Shown: piece after piece, positions 8,812 through 18,206 of the stretch | Layout of the letters: each line of letters starts with the position of its first letter | How positions within the stretch are numbered: the first letter of the stretch is position 1 | Origin: Bacteroidaceae bacterium | Lineage (GTDB): Bacteria > Bacteroidota > Bacteroidia > Bacteroidales > Bacteroidaceae | Direction of reading: 5' to 3' | DNA: 46,828 bases | Assembly (NCBI GenBank): GCA_017560945.1 | Contig: JAFZDY010000013.1 | Location: 1-46,828 of the forward strand | Position numbers and translations under genes: made by a program | The notes under the pieces: model-generated | Told to the model about the DNA's origin: nothing | What the model saw: only the letters and a program-made list of their open reading frames with translations | Databases searched by the model: none

Positions 8812-8844
8812 TTTGGAAACCGTCCTTTTCAAGTTGTATCTTTA
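8812..8844 (+). promoter_or_regulatory. Orphan promoter in the 8450-9305 gap
   Basis: TTTG (8812-8815), 21 nt, then TATCTTTA (8837-8844) differs from the Bacteroidetes consensus only in the last base. It predicts a plus-strand start near 8851. Downstream there are only frames of 19 and 23 codons. An 8-bp stem (8992-8999 with 9018-9025) lies ahead of a T-run at 9033-9038. The rest of the gap shows nothing recognisable. Confidence 0.45.
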
Positions 8845-9305
8845 CACTATGAGTCGGCTACTGATGCTTGTCCGCATGGCCAATGGATGGATAATAGTGA
8901 TTGCTTGACCTGAATATGTTAGGCGAACATACAGGGTTGTGTACGGGGATGTGTGGAGCTGGATGTGCAAAGAAATATTTATTTTGAGCAAGAGAGGGGC
9001 TTGAGATTGCAGAGATTCCCTTCTCCTCCGTGGTTTTTTGAAAAGTTCAAAGTGTGATGTGGCTTTCGGGTAAAATCTTCGTAACTATGCACCTCTTTGA
9101 TGGGGAGATGTATGCGGTGTGAAAGTGGGTGGATTCACCGACAATACTCAAAAAAACGAAGAAAGAGAGAGTAAAGACCAGCATAGTTGTTATGAATTAT
9201 ACACACAAAAAATACACTGGAATTCTTCACTCTCCCTCTCTCATTTGGGGACTATCTTTTTCACCCCAGATCACACGGGTGACGAGGAATGTAAAAGGGG
9301 TGCAA

Positions 9306-10997
9306 TCAATCCTCCATCAACTTGCGATAGCGAGTGCGCTTGGGCTCCTCTTGGCCGAGACGCTTCATCTTGTTCTCCTCGTACTCGGAGTATGAACCTT
9401 CAAAGAAGAATACTTCGCCATCGCCTTCAAACGCAAGGATGTGGGTACAGATGCGGTCGAGGAACCAGCGGTCGTGGCTGATGATGACGGCGCATCCGGC
9501 AAATTCGTCGAGACCCTCTTCAAGGGCACGGAGTGTGTTCACGTCGATATCATTGGTGGGCTCGTCGAGGAGGAGCACGTTACCCTCTTCCTTCAAGGCC
9601 ATGGCCAAGTGGAGGCGGTTGCGCTCACCGCCGGAGAGCATTCCACAGAGTTTCGTTTGGTCAGCCCCTGCGAAGTTGAATCGGCTGAGGTAAGCGCGGG
9701 CATTCACATCGCGGCCACCCATACGGATGAGTTCCGAACCTCCGCTGACTACATCGTACACGCTCTTCTCGGGGTCGATATCCTTGTGTTGCTGGTCAAC
9801 GTAGGCGAGTTTCACGGTTTCTCCTACCTCGAATGTACCACCGTCTACGGTCTCGAGTCCCATGATAAGGCGGAAGAGTGTGGTCTTACCCGCACCATTG
9901 GGGCCAATGACACCCACAATGCCGTTGGGGGGAAGCATGAAGTTGAGGTCGTTGAAGAGAACCTTGTCACCAAATGCCTTGGCCACACCGATGGCTTCGA
10001 TGACCTTATTTCCGAGGCGAGGACCATTGGGAATGTAGATTTCGAGTTTCTCCTCCTTCTGCTTCTGATCCTCGTTGAGGAGTTTGTCGTATGAGTTAAG
10101 ACGGGCTTTACCCTTTGCTTGACGTGCCTTGGGCGACATATTGATCCACTCGAGCTCGCGTTGGAGAGTCTTGCGGCGCTTGCTGGCGGTCTTTTCCTCC
10201 ATCTCCATACGCTTGGTCTTCTGGTCGAGCCAACTGCTGTAGTTGCCCTTCCAGGGGATACCTTCGCCACGGTCGAGTTCGAGAATCCATCCCGCCACGT
10301 GGTCGAGGAAGTAACGGTCGTGGGTAACGGCAATGACGGTGCCCTCGTATTGCTGGAGGTGTTGCTCGAGCCAGTCGATACTCTCGGCATCGAGGTGGTT
10401 GGTGGGCTCGTCGAGCAGGAGAATGTCGGGCTTCTGCAGAAGCAGGCGACAGAGGGCTACACGGCGACGTTCACCTCCTGAGAGGTACTTCACCATCTGG
10501 TCATCGGGCGGACAACGTAGGGCGTCCATGGCGCGCTCGAGTTTGGAGTCGAGATTCCAGGCGTCGGTGCTATCGATAATGTCCTGCAACTCTGCCTGGC
10601 GGGCAAAGAGGCCGTCCATCTTATCGGGATCCTCGTAGTACTCGGGAAGGCCGAACTTGTTGTTAATCTCTTCGTACTCGGCGAGTGCATCTACGATGGG
10701 TTGCACACCTTCCATGACGATTTCCTTCACGGTCTTCTCTGGGTCGAGTTGTGGTTCTTGAGGCAGGTATCCCACACTGTATCCGGGTGAGAAGACTACC
10801 TCGCCTTGATAGCTCTTTTCGAGGCCGGCAATGATTTTCAGAAGGGTACTCTTACCCGAACCGTTCAAACCGATGATACCAATCTTGGCACCGTAGAAGA
10901 ACGAGAGGTAGATGTCCTTCAACACTTGTTTGTTGGCTTGGAAGGCTTTCGAAACGCCTACCATTGAGAAAATGATTTTCTTGTCGTCAACGCTCAT
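9306..10997 (-). CDS. ettA: Energy-dependent translational throttle protein EttA (ABC-F)
   Basis: A cytoplasmic ABC-F ATPase that binds the ribosomal E site and gates the first elongation step according to ATP/ADP. The 563 residues contain two ABC domains. The first has Walker A GLNGSGKS (43-50), LSGGERRRVALCRLLL and DEPTNHLDAES. After an arm/linker rich in K and E (about 245-325), the second has GPNGAGKTT, LSGGERNRLHLAMAL and DEPTNDID. The whole length aligns with EttA, including RGEGIPWKGNYSSWL. The start at 10997 (MSVDDKK) is preferred to an upstream frame start at 11057, because the family begins there. Confidence 0.95.
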   Translation of the reverse strand: MSVDDKKIIFSMVGVSKAFQANKQVLKDIYLSFFYGAKIGIIGLNGSGKSTLLKIIAGLEKSYQGEVVFSPGYSVGYLPQEPQLDPEKTVKEIVMEGVQPIVDALAEYEEINNKFGLPEYYEDPDKMDGLFARQAELQDIIDSTDAWNLDSKLERAMDALRCPPDDQMVKYLSGGERRRVALCRLLLQKPDILLLDEPTNHLDAESIDWLEQHLQQYEGTVIAVTHDRYFLDHVAGWILELDRGEGIPWKGNYSSWLDQKTKRMEMEEKTASKRRKTLQRELEWINMSPKARQAKGKARLNSYDKLLNEDQKQKEEKLEIYIPNGPRLGNKVIEAIGVAKAFGDKVLFNDLNFMLPPNGIVGVIGPNGAGKTTLFRLIMGLETVDGGTFEVGETVKLAYVDQQHKDIDPEKSVYDVVSGGSELIRMGGRDVNARAYLSRFNFAGADQTKLCGMLSGGERNRLHLAMALKEEGNVLLLDEPTNDIDVNTLRALEEGLDEFAGCAVIISHDRWFLDRICTHILAFEGDGEVFFFEGSYSEYEENKMKRLGQEEPKRTRYRKLMED

Positions 10998-11087
10998 GAT
11001 GATGTTTATTTTTAAAAAAAGGAGCTGATAAGTAATACTTAGCCAACAAGCTGACAAGGGGTCATTGAGTGGTACTGAAATGAATCC

Positions 11088-11118
11088 TCGTCAACTTGTC
11101 GAAATTCGTCAACTTGTC
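11088..11118. repeat. Short direct repeat TCGTCAACTTGTC
   Basis: Two copies of the 13-mer at 11088-11100 and 11106-11118 (18-bp step) lie between the nucleotidyltransferase and ettA. This is a minor intergenic repeat. Confidence 0.7.
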
Positions 11119-11136
11119 AACAATGTATTATGTGTT

Positions 11137-12048
11137 TTAGAATAACTTTTCAGGATATTCTCCGGCATTGATGAGTGCCTGGATTTTCTCCACTACACCC
11201 TCTCGGTCGGCAGCATAGGTGACACCGAACCACTTGCTGGTGGTGTCGAGCACCTCTACGGTAGCTGTACCCTCGGTGATGAGTTTGTTCACCATGAGGG
11301 GGATGAAGAACTCGGCTTTGAGGTTTTCCAAGTTCTTGGGGTCACTGAGGAACTCGATGAAGTACTCCTCGGAGTGCTTGAAATAGTCGGGTGTGAAGCC
11401 CCACATATTCATTGACACGGGAGTGTTGTCGTCGATGGCTACCCACTGACCTTGCTCGTCCTTGTAGCAGATGGGACCATCAACTCGCATTACCTCTGTA
11501 CGCTCTACCACTGTGGTGAGGTGGCCTTGCTCGTTCTTTTCGCACACGCCACGAGCCACGTGACCATTCTCGGAGAGGGTATTGCCTACACGGAAACCTA
11601 CCATGCAGTACTTGTTCTCCTGTCCCTCGGGCAGATTATTGAGCCACTGGCCAAGTACGGCAAAGGCATCGCGGCTATAGAAGTCGTCGGCATTGATAAC
11701 GGCAAAGGGTTCGTTGATTACGTCCTTACCCATGAGCACCGCGTGGTTGGTTCCCCAAGGTTTTACGCGCTCGGCGGGGCAAGTGAAGCCTGCGGGCAGG
11801 TCGTCGATGGCTTGGAAGACGAGTTCAACGGGGATGTGGTTCTCGTACTTGCTGATGATCTTTTCGCGGAAGTCCTGTTCGAAATCCTTGCGGATGACGA
11901 AGACAATCTTACCAAATCCGCCACGAATGGCGTCGAATATAGAGTAATCCATGATGGTTTCTCCGTTGGGGCCTACGCCATCGAGTTGCTTGAGGCCTCC
12001 GTAGCGGCTACCCATACCGGCCGCCAGGACAAATAATGTAGGTTTCAT
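11137..12048 (-). CDS. Sugar nucleotidyltransferase-like protein
   Basis: A 303-residue member of the NTP_transferase fold (glucose-1-phosphate nucleotidylyltransferase type). The N-terminal signature LAAGMGSRYGGLKQLDGVGP is the nucleotide-binding loop. INADDFYSRDAF carries the metal-binding aspartates. PVSMNMWGF and DTTSKWFGVTYAADRE fit the substrate side. It probably makes an NDP-sugar for surface polysaccharide, but the sugar cannot be read from sequence. It is monocistronic, divergent from uvrB. The promoter at 12167-12200 leaves a leader of about 110 nt, purine-rich in the mRNA and without obvious structure. Confidence 0.85.
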   Translation of the reverse strand: MKPTLFVLAAGMGSRYGGLKQLDGVGPNGETIMDYSIFDAIRGGFGKIVFVIRKDFEQDFREKIISKYENHIPVELVFQAIDDLPAGFTCPAERVKPWGTNHAVLMGKDVINEPFAVINADDFYSRDAFAVLGQWLNNLPEGQENKYCMVGFRVGNTLSENGHVARGVCEKNEQGHLTTVVERTEVMRVDGPICYKDEQGQWVAIDDNTPVSMNMWGFTPDYFKHSEEYFIEFLSDPKNLENLKAEFFIPLMVNKLITEGTATVEVLDTTSKWFGVTYAADREGVVEKIQALINAGEYPEKLF

Positions 12049-12166
12049 AGTGTGATTCTTTGTTATTCTTTGTTTTGTGTTATTTTTGTTGTTTGTTGTT
12101 TTGTCGTTTTTTTATCTATTTTCGTACACGGATTGAATTTCTCCTGAATTCACTCCATTTCCTCTG

Positions 12167-12200
12167 CAAATATAGTGCTATTTTTCCTAAATTCGACAAA
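12167..12200 (-). promoter_or_regulatory. Promoter of the nucleotidyltransferase gene
   Basis: On the minus strand TTTG (12197-12200), 22 nt, then TATATTTG (12167-12174). It predicts a start near 12160. Confidence 0.65.
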
Positions 12201-12290
12201 AAAATCACTATTTCCTGCGCTTTTACACTGGATGAATGTGTTTTAACCAAATATTTTGTGTAAATTTACCCGATTTTTCCGCAAACGACT

Positions 12291-14327
12291 ATGAATTTTG
12301 AATTGATATCTGCATATCAGCCGATGGGTGACCAACCCGATGCCATCAACCAACTGACTGAGGGTATACGCCAGGGAGTTCCTGCGCAGACTCTGTTGGG
12401 TGTGACCGGCTCGGGTAAGACGTTCACCATTGCCAATGTGATAAAGAACATTGGTAAACCCACCCTTGTGCTGAGTCACAATAAGACATTGGCTGCTCAG
12501 TTGTATGGCGAATTCAAAAGTTTCTTCCCCCACAACGCGGTGGAGTACTATGTGTCGTACTACGACTATTATCAACCCGAAGCCTATCTGCCCAGTAGTG
12601 ATACTTACATCGAGAAGGACCTTGCCATTAACGACGAGATTGACAAACTTCGCTTGGCGGCCACCTCGTCCCTACTTTCAGGTCGTAAGGATGTGGTGGT
12701 AGTTTCCTCCGTGTCGTGCATCTATGGTATGGGAAACCCTGCCGACTTCTACGAAAATGTCATCGAGGTGAAGCGTGGTAAGTTGCTCGACCGCAATGTG
12801 TTCTTGCGTCGACTGGTGGATATGCAATATAGTCGCAACGACATTGCCTTCCAACGCGGAAACTTCCGTGTGAAGGGCGATACGGTGGACATCTACCTGG
12901 CGTATGCGGACAACCTGCTGAGGGTAATCTTCTGGGACGACGAGATTGAGGCCATCGAGGAGATTGACGCCGTATCGGGTCTTCGCCTTGGGGAGTTTGA
13001 GGAGTATAAAATCTATCCCGCCAACCTCTTTATGACCACCAAGGAGAGTACCTTGCGTGCTATTCATCAGATAGAGGATGACCTATTTGCTCAGGAGAAC
13101 TACTTTCGAGAGATAGGAAAGGAATTTGAGGCAAAGCGTCTTCACGAACGTGTGACCTATGACATGGAGATGATACGCGAACTGGGCCATTGCTCGGGCA
13201 TTGAGAACTACTCACGATACTTCGATGGACGCGAGGCAGGTACTCGCCCCTATTGCCTGCTCGATTTCTTCCCCAAGGACTTCCTGTTGGTGATAGACGA
13301 GAGCCACGTGAGTGTGCCACAGATAAGGGCCATGTATGGTGGCGACCGTGCTCGTAAGGTGAACCTCGTGGAGTACGGTTTCCGTCTGCCTGCTGCCCTG
13401 GACAATCGTCCGTTGAAGTTCGAGGAGTTCGAGGCTATGACTCCGCAAACCATCTATGTGAGTGCAACCCCTGCCGATTACGAGTTAGTGCGTAGCGAGG
13501 GCATCATAGTGGAGCAAGTCATTCGCCCCACAGGATTGCTCGACCCCGTGATAGACGTTCGCCCAAGCCTCAATCAGATAGATGACCTAATGGAGGAGAT
13601 TCAGCAACGCGTTGAGCGCGAGGAACGTGTGCTTGTAACCACCCTCACCAAACGTATGGCCGAGGAGTTGACCGAATACCTGCTCGACCACCAAGTGAGG
13701 TGCAACTATATACATAGCGATGTGGACACCCTCGAGCGTGTGAAGATAATGGACGACTTGCGTGCAGGCATCTACGATGTGCTCATCGGTGTAAACCTTT
13801 TGCGCGAAGGACTCGACCTACCCGAAGTGTCGCTCGTGGCCATCCTCGACGCCGACAAAGAGGGATTCCTGAGAAGCCATCGCTCACTCACTCAGACGGC
13901 TGGACGTGCAGCACGAAACATCAATGGAAGGGTCATCATGTATGCCGACAAGATAACCGATAGTATGCAGAAGACCATTGACGAGACTAATCGCCGACGC
14001 GAAAAGCAATTGGCCTTCAACGAGGCAAACGGCATTGTACCTCAGCAAATCAAGAAGGAACGAAAGATGACCGACCTCATCAACACCCAACTTCAGTCCA
14101 CTGATGAACCACCCACAGGCAAGGCCTATGGTAACCAAATGCCTGAGGTGAACACCCTGGCGGCCGACCCCATTGTGCAATACATGAGCCGTCAACAATT
14201 GGAGAAGAGCATCCAACGCACGCGCAAGTTGATGACCGAGGCGGCCAAGAACCTCGAATTCATAGAGGCCGCACACTATCGTGACGAATTGCTGAAGTTG
14301 GAAGAGATATTAAAAGGTAAGGAGTAA
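12291..14327 (+). CDS. uvrB: Excinuclease ABC subunit B
   Basis: UvrB is the damage-verifying helicase-like subunit of nucleotide excision repair, loaded by UvrA and cut together with UvrC. The 678 residues show Walker A GVTGSGKT (37-44) and the damage-probing beta-hairpin YYDYYQPEAYLPSSDTYIEKD-type region near 92-112. The DESHV box, the helicase C-terminal block (GVNLLREGLDLPEVSLVAIL, TAGRAARN) and the C-terminal UVR motif (about 640-675, LEFIEAAHYRDEL) follow. Length is normal. uvrA is also in this window (40304-43117) but is not linked to it. Confidence 0.98.
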   Translation: MNFELISAYQPMGDQPDAINQLTEGIRQGVPAQTLLGVTGSGKTFTIANVIKNIGKPTLVLSHNKTLAAQLYGEFKSFFPHNAVEYYVSYYDYYQPEAYLPSSDTYIEKDLAINDEIDKLRLAATSSLLSGRKDVVVVSSVSCIYGMGNPADFYENVIEVKRGKLLDRNVFLRRLVDMQYSRNDIAFQRGNFRVKGDTVDIYLAYADNLLRVIFWDDEIEAIEEIDAVSGLRLGEFEEYKIYPANLFMTTKESTLRAIHQIEDDLFAQENYFREIGKEFEAKRLHERVTYDMEMIRELGHCSGIENYSRYFDGREAGTRPYCLLDFFPKDFLLVIDESHVSVPQIRAMYGGDRARKVNLVEYGFRLPAALDNRPLKFEEFEAMTPQTIYVSATPADYELVRSEGIIVEQVIRPTGLLDPVIDVRPSLNQIDDLMEEIQQRVEREERVLVTTLTKRMAEELTEYLLDHQVRCNYIHSDVDTLERVKIMDDLRAGIYDVLIGVNLLREGLDLPEVSLVAILDADKEGFLRSHRSLTQTAGRAARNINGRVIMYADKITDSMQKTIDETNRRREKQLAFNEANGIVPQQIKKERKMTDLINTQLQSTDEPPTGKAYGNQMPEVNTLAADPIVQYMSRQQLEKSIQRTRKLMTEAAKNLEFIEAAHYRDELLKLEEILKGKE

Positions 14328-14360
14328 ATTTATCCTTTGCCTGCGAATATTTGTTAGTGT

Positions 14361-14400
14361 ACAGGGGAAAAATATTTCTCCCACAGGGAAAAAAGTAACT
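14361..14400. repeat. A/T-rich palindromic repeat upstream of the DUF5103 gene
   Basis: GGGGAAAAATATTTCTCCC at 14364-14382 forms a 7-bp stem with a 4-nt loop and is followed by ACAGGGAAAAAA. The same element, inverted and with more units, lies at 36043-36103. It ends just before the DUF5103 start and so would be in its leader or promoter region. Confidence 0.65.
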
Positions 14401-14417
14401 CAGAGAACGAAGAAAAA

Positions 14418-15671
14418 ATGAAGAAAATACTGCTCACCATCCTGCTTGCATGGGTAGGCCTTACGCTTGGCGTGGCGCAAGTCACCCGCACGAATGTGCC
14501 TCACGTGAGAACCCTGCAAGTGATAGCCAACGGAAACCCGATGGCTCCCCCCATCATTCACCTCAATACCGAGGACAAAGTGGAAATTTCCTTCGACGAA
14601 CTCACGCACGAGTATCATCGATACACCTACAAGATTACCCATTGCAATGCCGACTGGACACCCAGTGACCTGTTCGACACCGACTACCTGCAGGGCTTCA
14701 ACGAAAATGTGATAGAGGACTACGAAAACTCCCTGAACACCACCATGCTTTATACTCACTACGAGTTTACTCTCCCCAACGACGAGGCACAATTACTCGT
14801 GTCGGGTAACTATGTGGTGAGCATCTACGGCGAGGATGATGACGAGTCGCCCGTGGCACAAGCCTCCTTCTCGGTCATCGAACCCCGCGTAGGAGTCTCT
14901 GCCGAAGTGAGTAGCAATACCGACATTGACACCAACGATAGCCACCAGCAGGTGAACTTCACCGTCAACTATCAGGGGATAAATGTCACTTCGCCACAAT
15001 CTGAATTCAAGACGCGCATCTACCAAAATCTGCGCACCGACAATTGTGTGACCGACGTGTTGCCCACCTACTTACGACCCGGGCAGATGCAATATGTCCA
15101 CAACACCAAACTCATTTTCCCTGCAGGCAACGAATATCGCCGATTCGAAATCTTCAACCTCCACTATGGTTACCAGGATGTGGACGAAATGCAATACTTC
15201 GACCCCTATTACCACGCAACCCTGTACCCCGATTATCCGCGTGTGAATTATAGTTATGATGAAGATCAAAACGGACGCTTCTTCATCCGCTACGACATGG
15301 GGCAAGACCCCGACACGGAGGCCGATTACCTCTTCGTACACTTCACCCTCGAGGGCTTCGATACTCCTCTTCCCAATGGAAAATTGTATTTAAATGGAGA
15401 CTTCACGTACGACCAGTTTACCTCCACATATTCACTCGATTATAATGAGCAGACAAGATGTTACGAGGGAGTGCAACTGGTGAAGCAAGGCCTTTACAAC
15501 TGGCTCTACTTGTATGTGCCTGAGGGAAGCACCGTGGGGCAAACCGCACCTGTTGAAGGTGACTTCTACGAGACGGAAAACGACTACCTCATTCTCGTCT
15601 ATCACCGTCCCTTTGGTGGACGATACGACCAACTTGTGGGAATGACCTCGGTGAAGTTCTCGCAAGAATAA
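14418..15671 (+). CDS. DUF5103 / type IX secretion plug-like protein
   Basis: A 417-residue exported protein: signal peptide (MKKILLTILLAWVGLTLGVAQ), then beta-rich sequence throughout. N-terminal features such as VEISFDELTHEYHRYTYKI and HCNADWTPSDL are typical of DUF5103. This family includes the Plug protein that seals the lateral opening of the SprA translocon of the type IX secretion system in Flavobacterium. Many Bacteroidales without obvious type IX secretion also carry it. No other secretion gene is near, so the role here is open. It lies 90 bp after uvrB and directly before RNase P RNA. Confidence 0.75.
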   Translation: MKKILLTILLAWVGLTLGVAQVTRTNVPHVRTLQVIANGNPMAPPIIHLNTEDKVEISFDELTHEYHRYTYKITHCNADWTPSDLFDTDYLQGFNENVIEDYENSLNTTMLYTHYEFTLPNDEAQLLVSGNYVVSIYGEDDDESPVAQASFSVIEPRVGVSAEVSSNTDIDTNDSHQQVNFTVNYQGINVTSPQSEFKTRIYQNLRTDNCVTDVLPTYLRPGQMQYVHNTKLIFPAGNEYRRFEIFNLHYGYQDVDEMQYFDPYYHATLYPDYPRVNYSYDEDQNGRFFIRYDMGQDPDTEADYLFVHFTLEGFDTPLPNGKLYLNGDFTYDQFTSTYSLDYNEQTRCYEGVQLVKQGLYNWLYLYVPEGSTVGQTAPVEGDFYETENDYLILVYHRPFGGRYDQLVGMTSVKFSQE

Positions 15672-15695
15672 GATGAAGTATTGCAAACTTTTTCG

Positions 15696-15703
15696 TACCT
15701 TTG
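15696..15703 (+). promoter_or_regulatory. Promoter -7 box of rnpB
   Basis: TACCTTTG at 15696-15703 predicts a start at about 15710, exactly where the RNase P RNA closing stem begins. Confidence 0.75.
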
Positions 15704-15709
15704 CACGCT

Positions 15710-16082
15710 GAAAGCAGTCGGACGGTTTGTCGCTGGCACCTCTCTCGGGAGGTGAAAGAGGAAAGTCCGGGCAACATAGGGCATCCCACTTGTTAACGGC
15801 AAGCAATCCGTGAGGGTTGAGTAGTGGAGAAGAAAATAACCGCCTTTCTTCATTGAAAGGTAAGGGTGAGAAGGTGGGGCAAGAGCCCACCAGGCGTGTG
15901 GTGATATACGTGCTGTCTGCCTTGGGAGTTGTAAGAACATGTAAACCGGTGTTTGAGGGTAGCCCGCCCGAGCCGGAGGGTAGTTCGCTAGAGCCATGCG
16001 GTGACGTATGGAGTAGATAAATGACAGACACCTTTCTGATATCAGATAGGTACAGAACCCGGCTTATAGGCCGACTGCTTTC
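15710..16082 (+). ncRNA. rnpB: RNase P RNA, bacterial class A
   Basis: The catalytic RNA of ribonuclease P, which trims the 5' leader from pre-tRNAs. Hallmarks seen: the 5' block AGAGGAAAGTCCGGGC (15760-15775) and the 3' block ACAGAACCCGGCTTATAGGC (16052-16071). The closing stem P1 pairs GAAAGCAGTCGG at the 5' end with CCGACTGCTTTC at 16071-16082. Its length of about 373 nt is normal. It fills the gap between the DUF5103 and YihY genes. Long reading frames antisense to it (15432-16262) are artefacts. Confidence 0.97.
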
Positions 16083-16182
16083 ATCTTTTATTATTATGGG
16101 TTTAATTGAAGGGGAGTAGAATCCATCCCTGCTTCCCTCTCTGAATGATAGTGTGTGGAAGGAACGTAAACTTCTTAAAACG

Positions 16183-17505
16183 ATGAAATACACCATGAAA
16201 CTTAAAGACATTAGTTCATTCCTAAGTGAAGACATTTGGCGAGTGACCAAGGAAGATGTCAATCCCCTGACCTATCGCTTGTGTAACATACTCAAGGTGT
16301 TGATTCTCACCATTCAACGTTTCCTTCGTGACCGCATTGTACAACGTGCCTCTGCCCTCACCTACAGTACGTTGCTCTCCATTGTCCCCATACTTGCCAT
16401 CCTGTTTGCCATCGCTCGAGGCTTTGGATTTGCCAACCTCATGGAGATGCAGATTCGCCAAGGATTCGAGGGACATAGCCTGGTGGTAGAGACATTGCTC
16501 GGCTGGATAGACTCCTACCTCGAACATGCGCAGAGTGGAGTGTTCATCGGAGTTGGCCTTGTGATGTTGCTATGGACAGTACTTACCTTGACCGATAACA
16601 TCGAGCGAAACTTCAATCAGATATGGCAAGTGAAGAAGCCCCGAAGTGTCTTCCGCAAGTTCACCGATTATTTCTCCATCTTCCTCCTTTTGCCCATCCT
16701 CATTGTAGTGTCAGGTGGACTTTCCGTCTTCATGACCACTACGTTGACGAAGCTCGAACAATATGCGCTCATGGCTCCCCTGGTGAAAATCTTCTTTCGC
16801 CTCGTGCCTTTCATCTTCACATCGTTGATGTTAATAGCCCTCTACATCTTCATGCCCAACACCAAGGTGAAGTTGCGCAATGCCCTGTTGCCAGGTATTG
16901 TGGCTGGTATAGCCTTCCAGTTCCTTCAGTACTTCTACATCAATAGTCAGATATGGGTGGCCAACTACAATGCCATATACGGTTCATTTGCCGCCATCCC
17001 TCTCTTCCTCCTTTGGACACAAATCTCGTGGTGCATCTGTCTCTTTGGTGCACAACTCACCTATGCGAGTCAGAATGTAGAAACCTATAACTTCGAGAAG
17101 GATGCTCGCAACATCAGTCGACGCTATCATGATTTCCTCTGCATACTATTGATGAGTGCCGTGTGCAAGCGTTTTGCTCGTGGCGAACACCCCTATACGG
17201 CGGACGAACTTTCACGTATGCACCGCATCCCCATTCGCATTGTGAACGAAATCATCTACGAACTTCAAGACCTCGAACTCCTCTACCCAGTGACCGAGGA
17301 TGAGAAGAGCGACACTACCATCTATCTACCTGCCGAAGACACCACACGCCTCACCGTACGCGAGGTGTTGAAGCGCATTGACGTCGAAGGTTCGGAAAAT
17401 TTCAAGATTGACCACACTGGCGAATATAGTCACGAATGGCAAGCCCTCGCTCGTGCTAAGGAAGCATACTATCAACAAAGTGATGTATTGTTGAAGGAAT
17501 TGTGA
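16183..17505 (+). CDS. YihY/UPF0761 family inner membrane protein
   Basis: A polytopic membrane protein of the YihY/BrkB family, once misnamed RNase BN; its function is not established. After a 60-residue cytoplasmic start come six or so hydrophobic segments (for example LLSIVPILAILFAIARGFGF, GVFIGVGLVMLLWTVLTL, SIFLLLPILIVVSGGLSVF, IPLFLLWTQISWCICLFGAQ). An additional C-terminal cytoplasmic domain (about 300-440) contains a winged-helix-like stretch, YTADELSRMHRIPIRIVNEI. I choose the ATG at 16183. A GTG at 16153 and an ATG at 16195 are in frame. Confidence 0.85.
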   Translation: MKYTMKLKDISSFLSEDIWRVTKEDVNPLTYRLCNILKVLILTIQRFLRDRIVQRASALTYSTLLSIVPILAILFAIARGFGFANLMEMQIRQGFEGHSLVVETLLGWIDSYLEHAQSGVFIGVGLVMLLWTVLTLTDNIERNFNQIWQVKKPRSVFRKFTDYFSIFLLLPILIVVSGGLSVFMTTTLTKLEQYALMAPLVKIFFRLVPFIFTSLMLIALYIFMPNTKVKLRNALLPGIVAGIAFQFLQYFYINSQIWVANYNAIYGSFAAIPLFLLWTQISWCICLFGAQLTYASQNVETYNFEKDARNISRRYHDFLCILLMSAVCKRFARGEHPYTADELSRMHRIPIRIVNEIIYELQDLELLYPVTEDEKSDTTIYLPAEDTTRLTVREVLKRIDVEGSENFKIDHTGEYSHEWQALARAKEAYYQQSDVLLKEL

Positions 17506-17524
17506 TGAGCAATGAGTGATGAGA

Positions 17525-17625
17525 GTTCAAAGTTCAAGGTTCAAAGTTCAAGATTCAAAGTTCAAGATTCAAAGTTAGTTCGCTATCGCTCATCAAGCTA
17601 CGCAAGTCAAGGTTCAAGGTTCAAA
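17525..17625. repeat. Heptamer array and 34-bp dispersed unit
   Basis: Seven 7-bp units of the form GTTCAAA/ATTCAAG fill 17525-17573. Positions 17577-17610 are the reverse complement of the core of the 154-197 unit. More TTCAAGG units follow. This forms the convergent spacer between the YihY and nitroreductase genes. Confidence 0.85.
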
Positions 17626-17665
17626 TCTTGTAGGGGCATTCCGTATGGTTTCCTCGTCACTAAAT

Positions 17666-18202
17666 TCAATACTTATTATACGAAATGACCTTTTCCTTTG
17701 GTTTTCGTACTTTGGGCTTCTTGGGCTTTAGGGAGTATCCGATGGTGATGTCGAGCAAGAGGCGTTTCTTTTGAGGAATACCAACGAGTTCCTTTATCTC
17801 TCGTTCGTCGAACCACCCGAGTATGCACGAGCCAAGTCCCTCTGCCTCTGCCGCCAGGCAGATGTGTGATGCGGCAATGCCTATGTCCACTAAGGGGAAA
17901 TACTTATCCTTGATTTTACTTCCGAGGAGCGAAGTGACATTCATGCTCTCCTCCACTATGAGGATGTGTACAGGCGCATCCTTGGCAAACTTGTTCATGC
18001 CGAGTCCTGCCGAAGCCTTTCCCACTTTTACAGAAAGTGCAGGGTCGTTCACCACCACAAACTTCCACGGCTGAGCATTGCAAGCCGAGGGAGCCAAGCG
18101 GGCTGCTTCCAATATGCGCTCCAACTTCTCCTCCTCTACAGGACGATTCTTGTCATACGCGCGGTCACTTTGCCTCGAGGTTACTAAATCAAGAAAATCC
18201 AT
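17666..18202 (-). CDS. Nitroreductase-family FMN oxidoreductase
   Basis: A 178-residue FMN-dependent NAD(P)H oxidoreductase-fold protein. Motifs: SRQSDRAYDKNRPV near the N-terminus (FMN phosphate contact), APSACNAQPWKFVVV (about 36-50) and the C-terminal GSCILGWFDEREIKELVGIP. The tail is rich in lysine (KPKKPKVRKPKEK). The substrate is unknown. It lies downstream of riboflavin synthase in the same direction, separated by a C-rich hairpin element, so flavin supply and a flavoenzyme are neighbours. Confidence 0.88.
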   Translation of the reverse strand: MDFLDLVTSRQSDRAYDKNRPVEEEKLERILEAARLAPSACNAQPWKFVVVNDPALSVKVGKASAGLGMNKFAKDAPVHILIVEESMNVTSLLGSKIKDKYFPLVDIGIAASHICLAAEAEGLGSCILGWFDEREIKELVGIPQKKRLLLDITIGYSLKPKKPKVRKPKEKVISYNKY

Positions 18203-18206
18203 AATA

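Noticed and set aside
8849-8908. 19-codon frame starting MSRLLMLVRMANG at the orphan promoter
   Set aside because: Too short, no conservation information, and its ATG overlaps the predicted transcription start.
14494-14512. CACGTG-centred sequence near the start of the DUF5103 gene as a parS site
   Set aside because: It has several mismatches to the TGTTNCACGTGNAACA consensus and lies in coding sequence. Other CACGTG sites (6664, 10295, 11555, 13303) are no better.
15432-16262. Long antisense frame over the DUF5103 3' end and RNase P RNA
   Set aside because: It is antisense to a clear rnpB and has no family resemblance.
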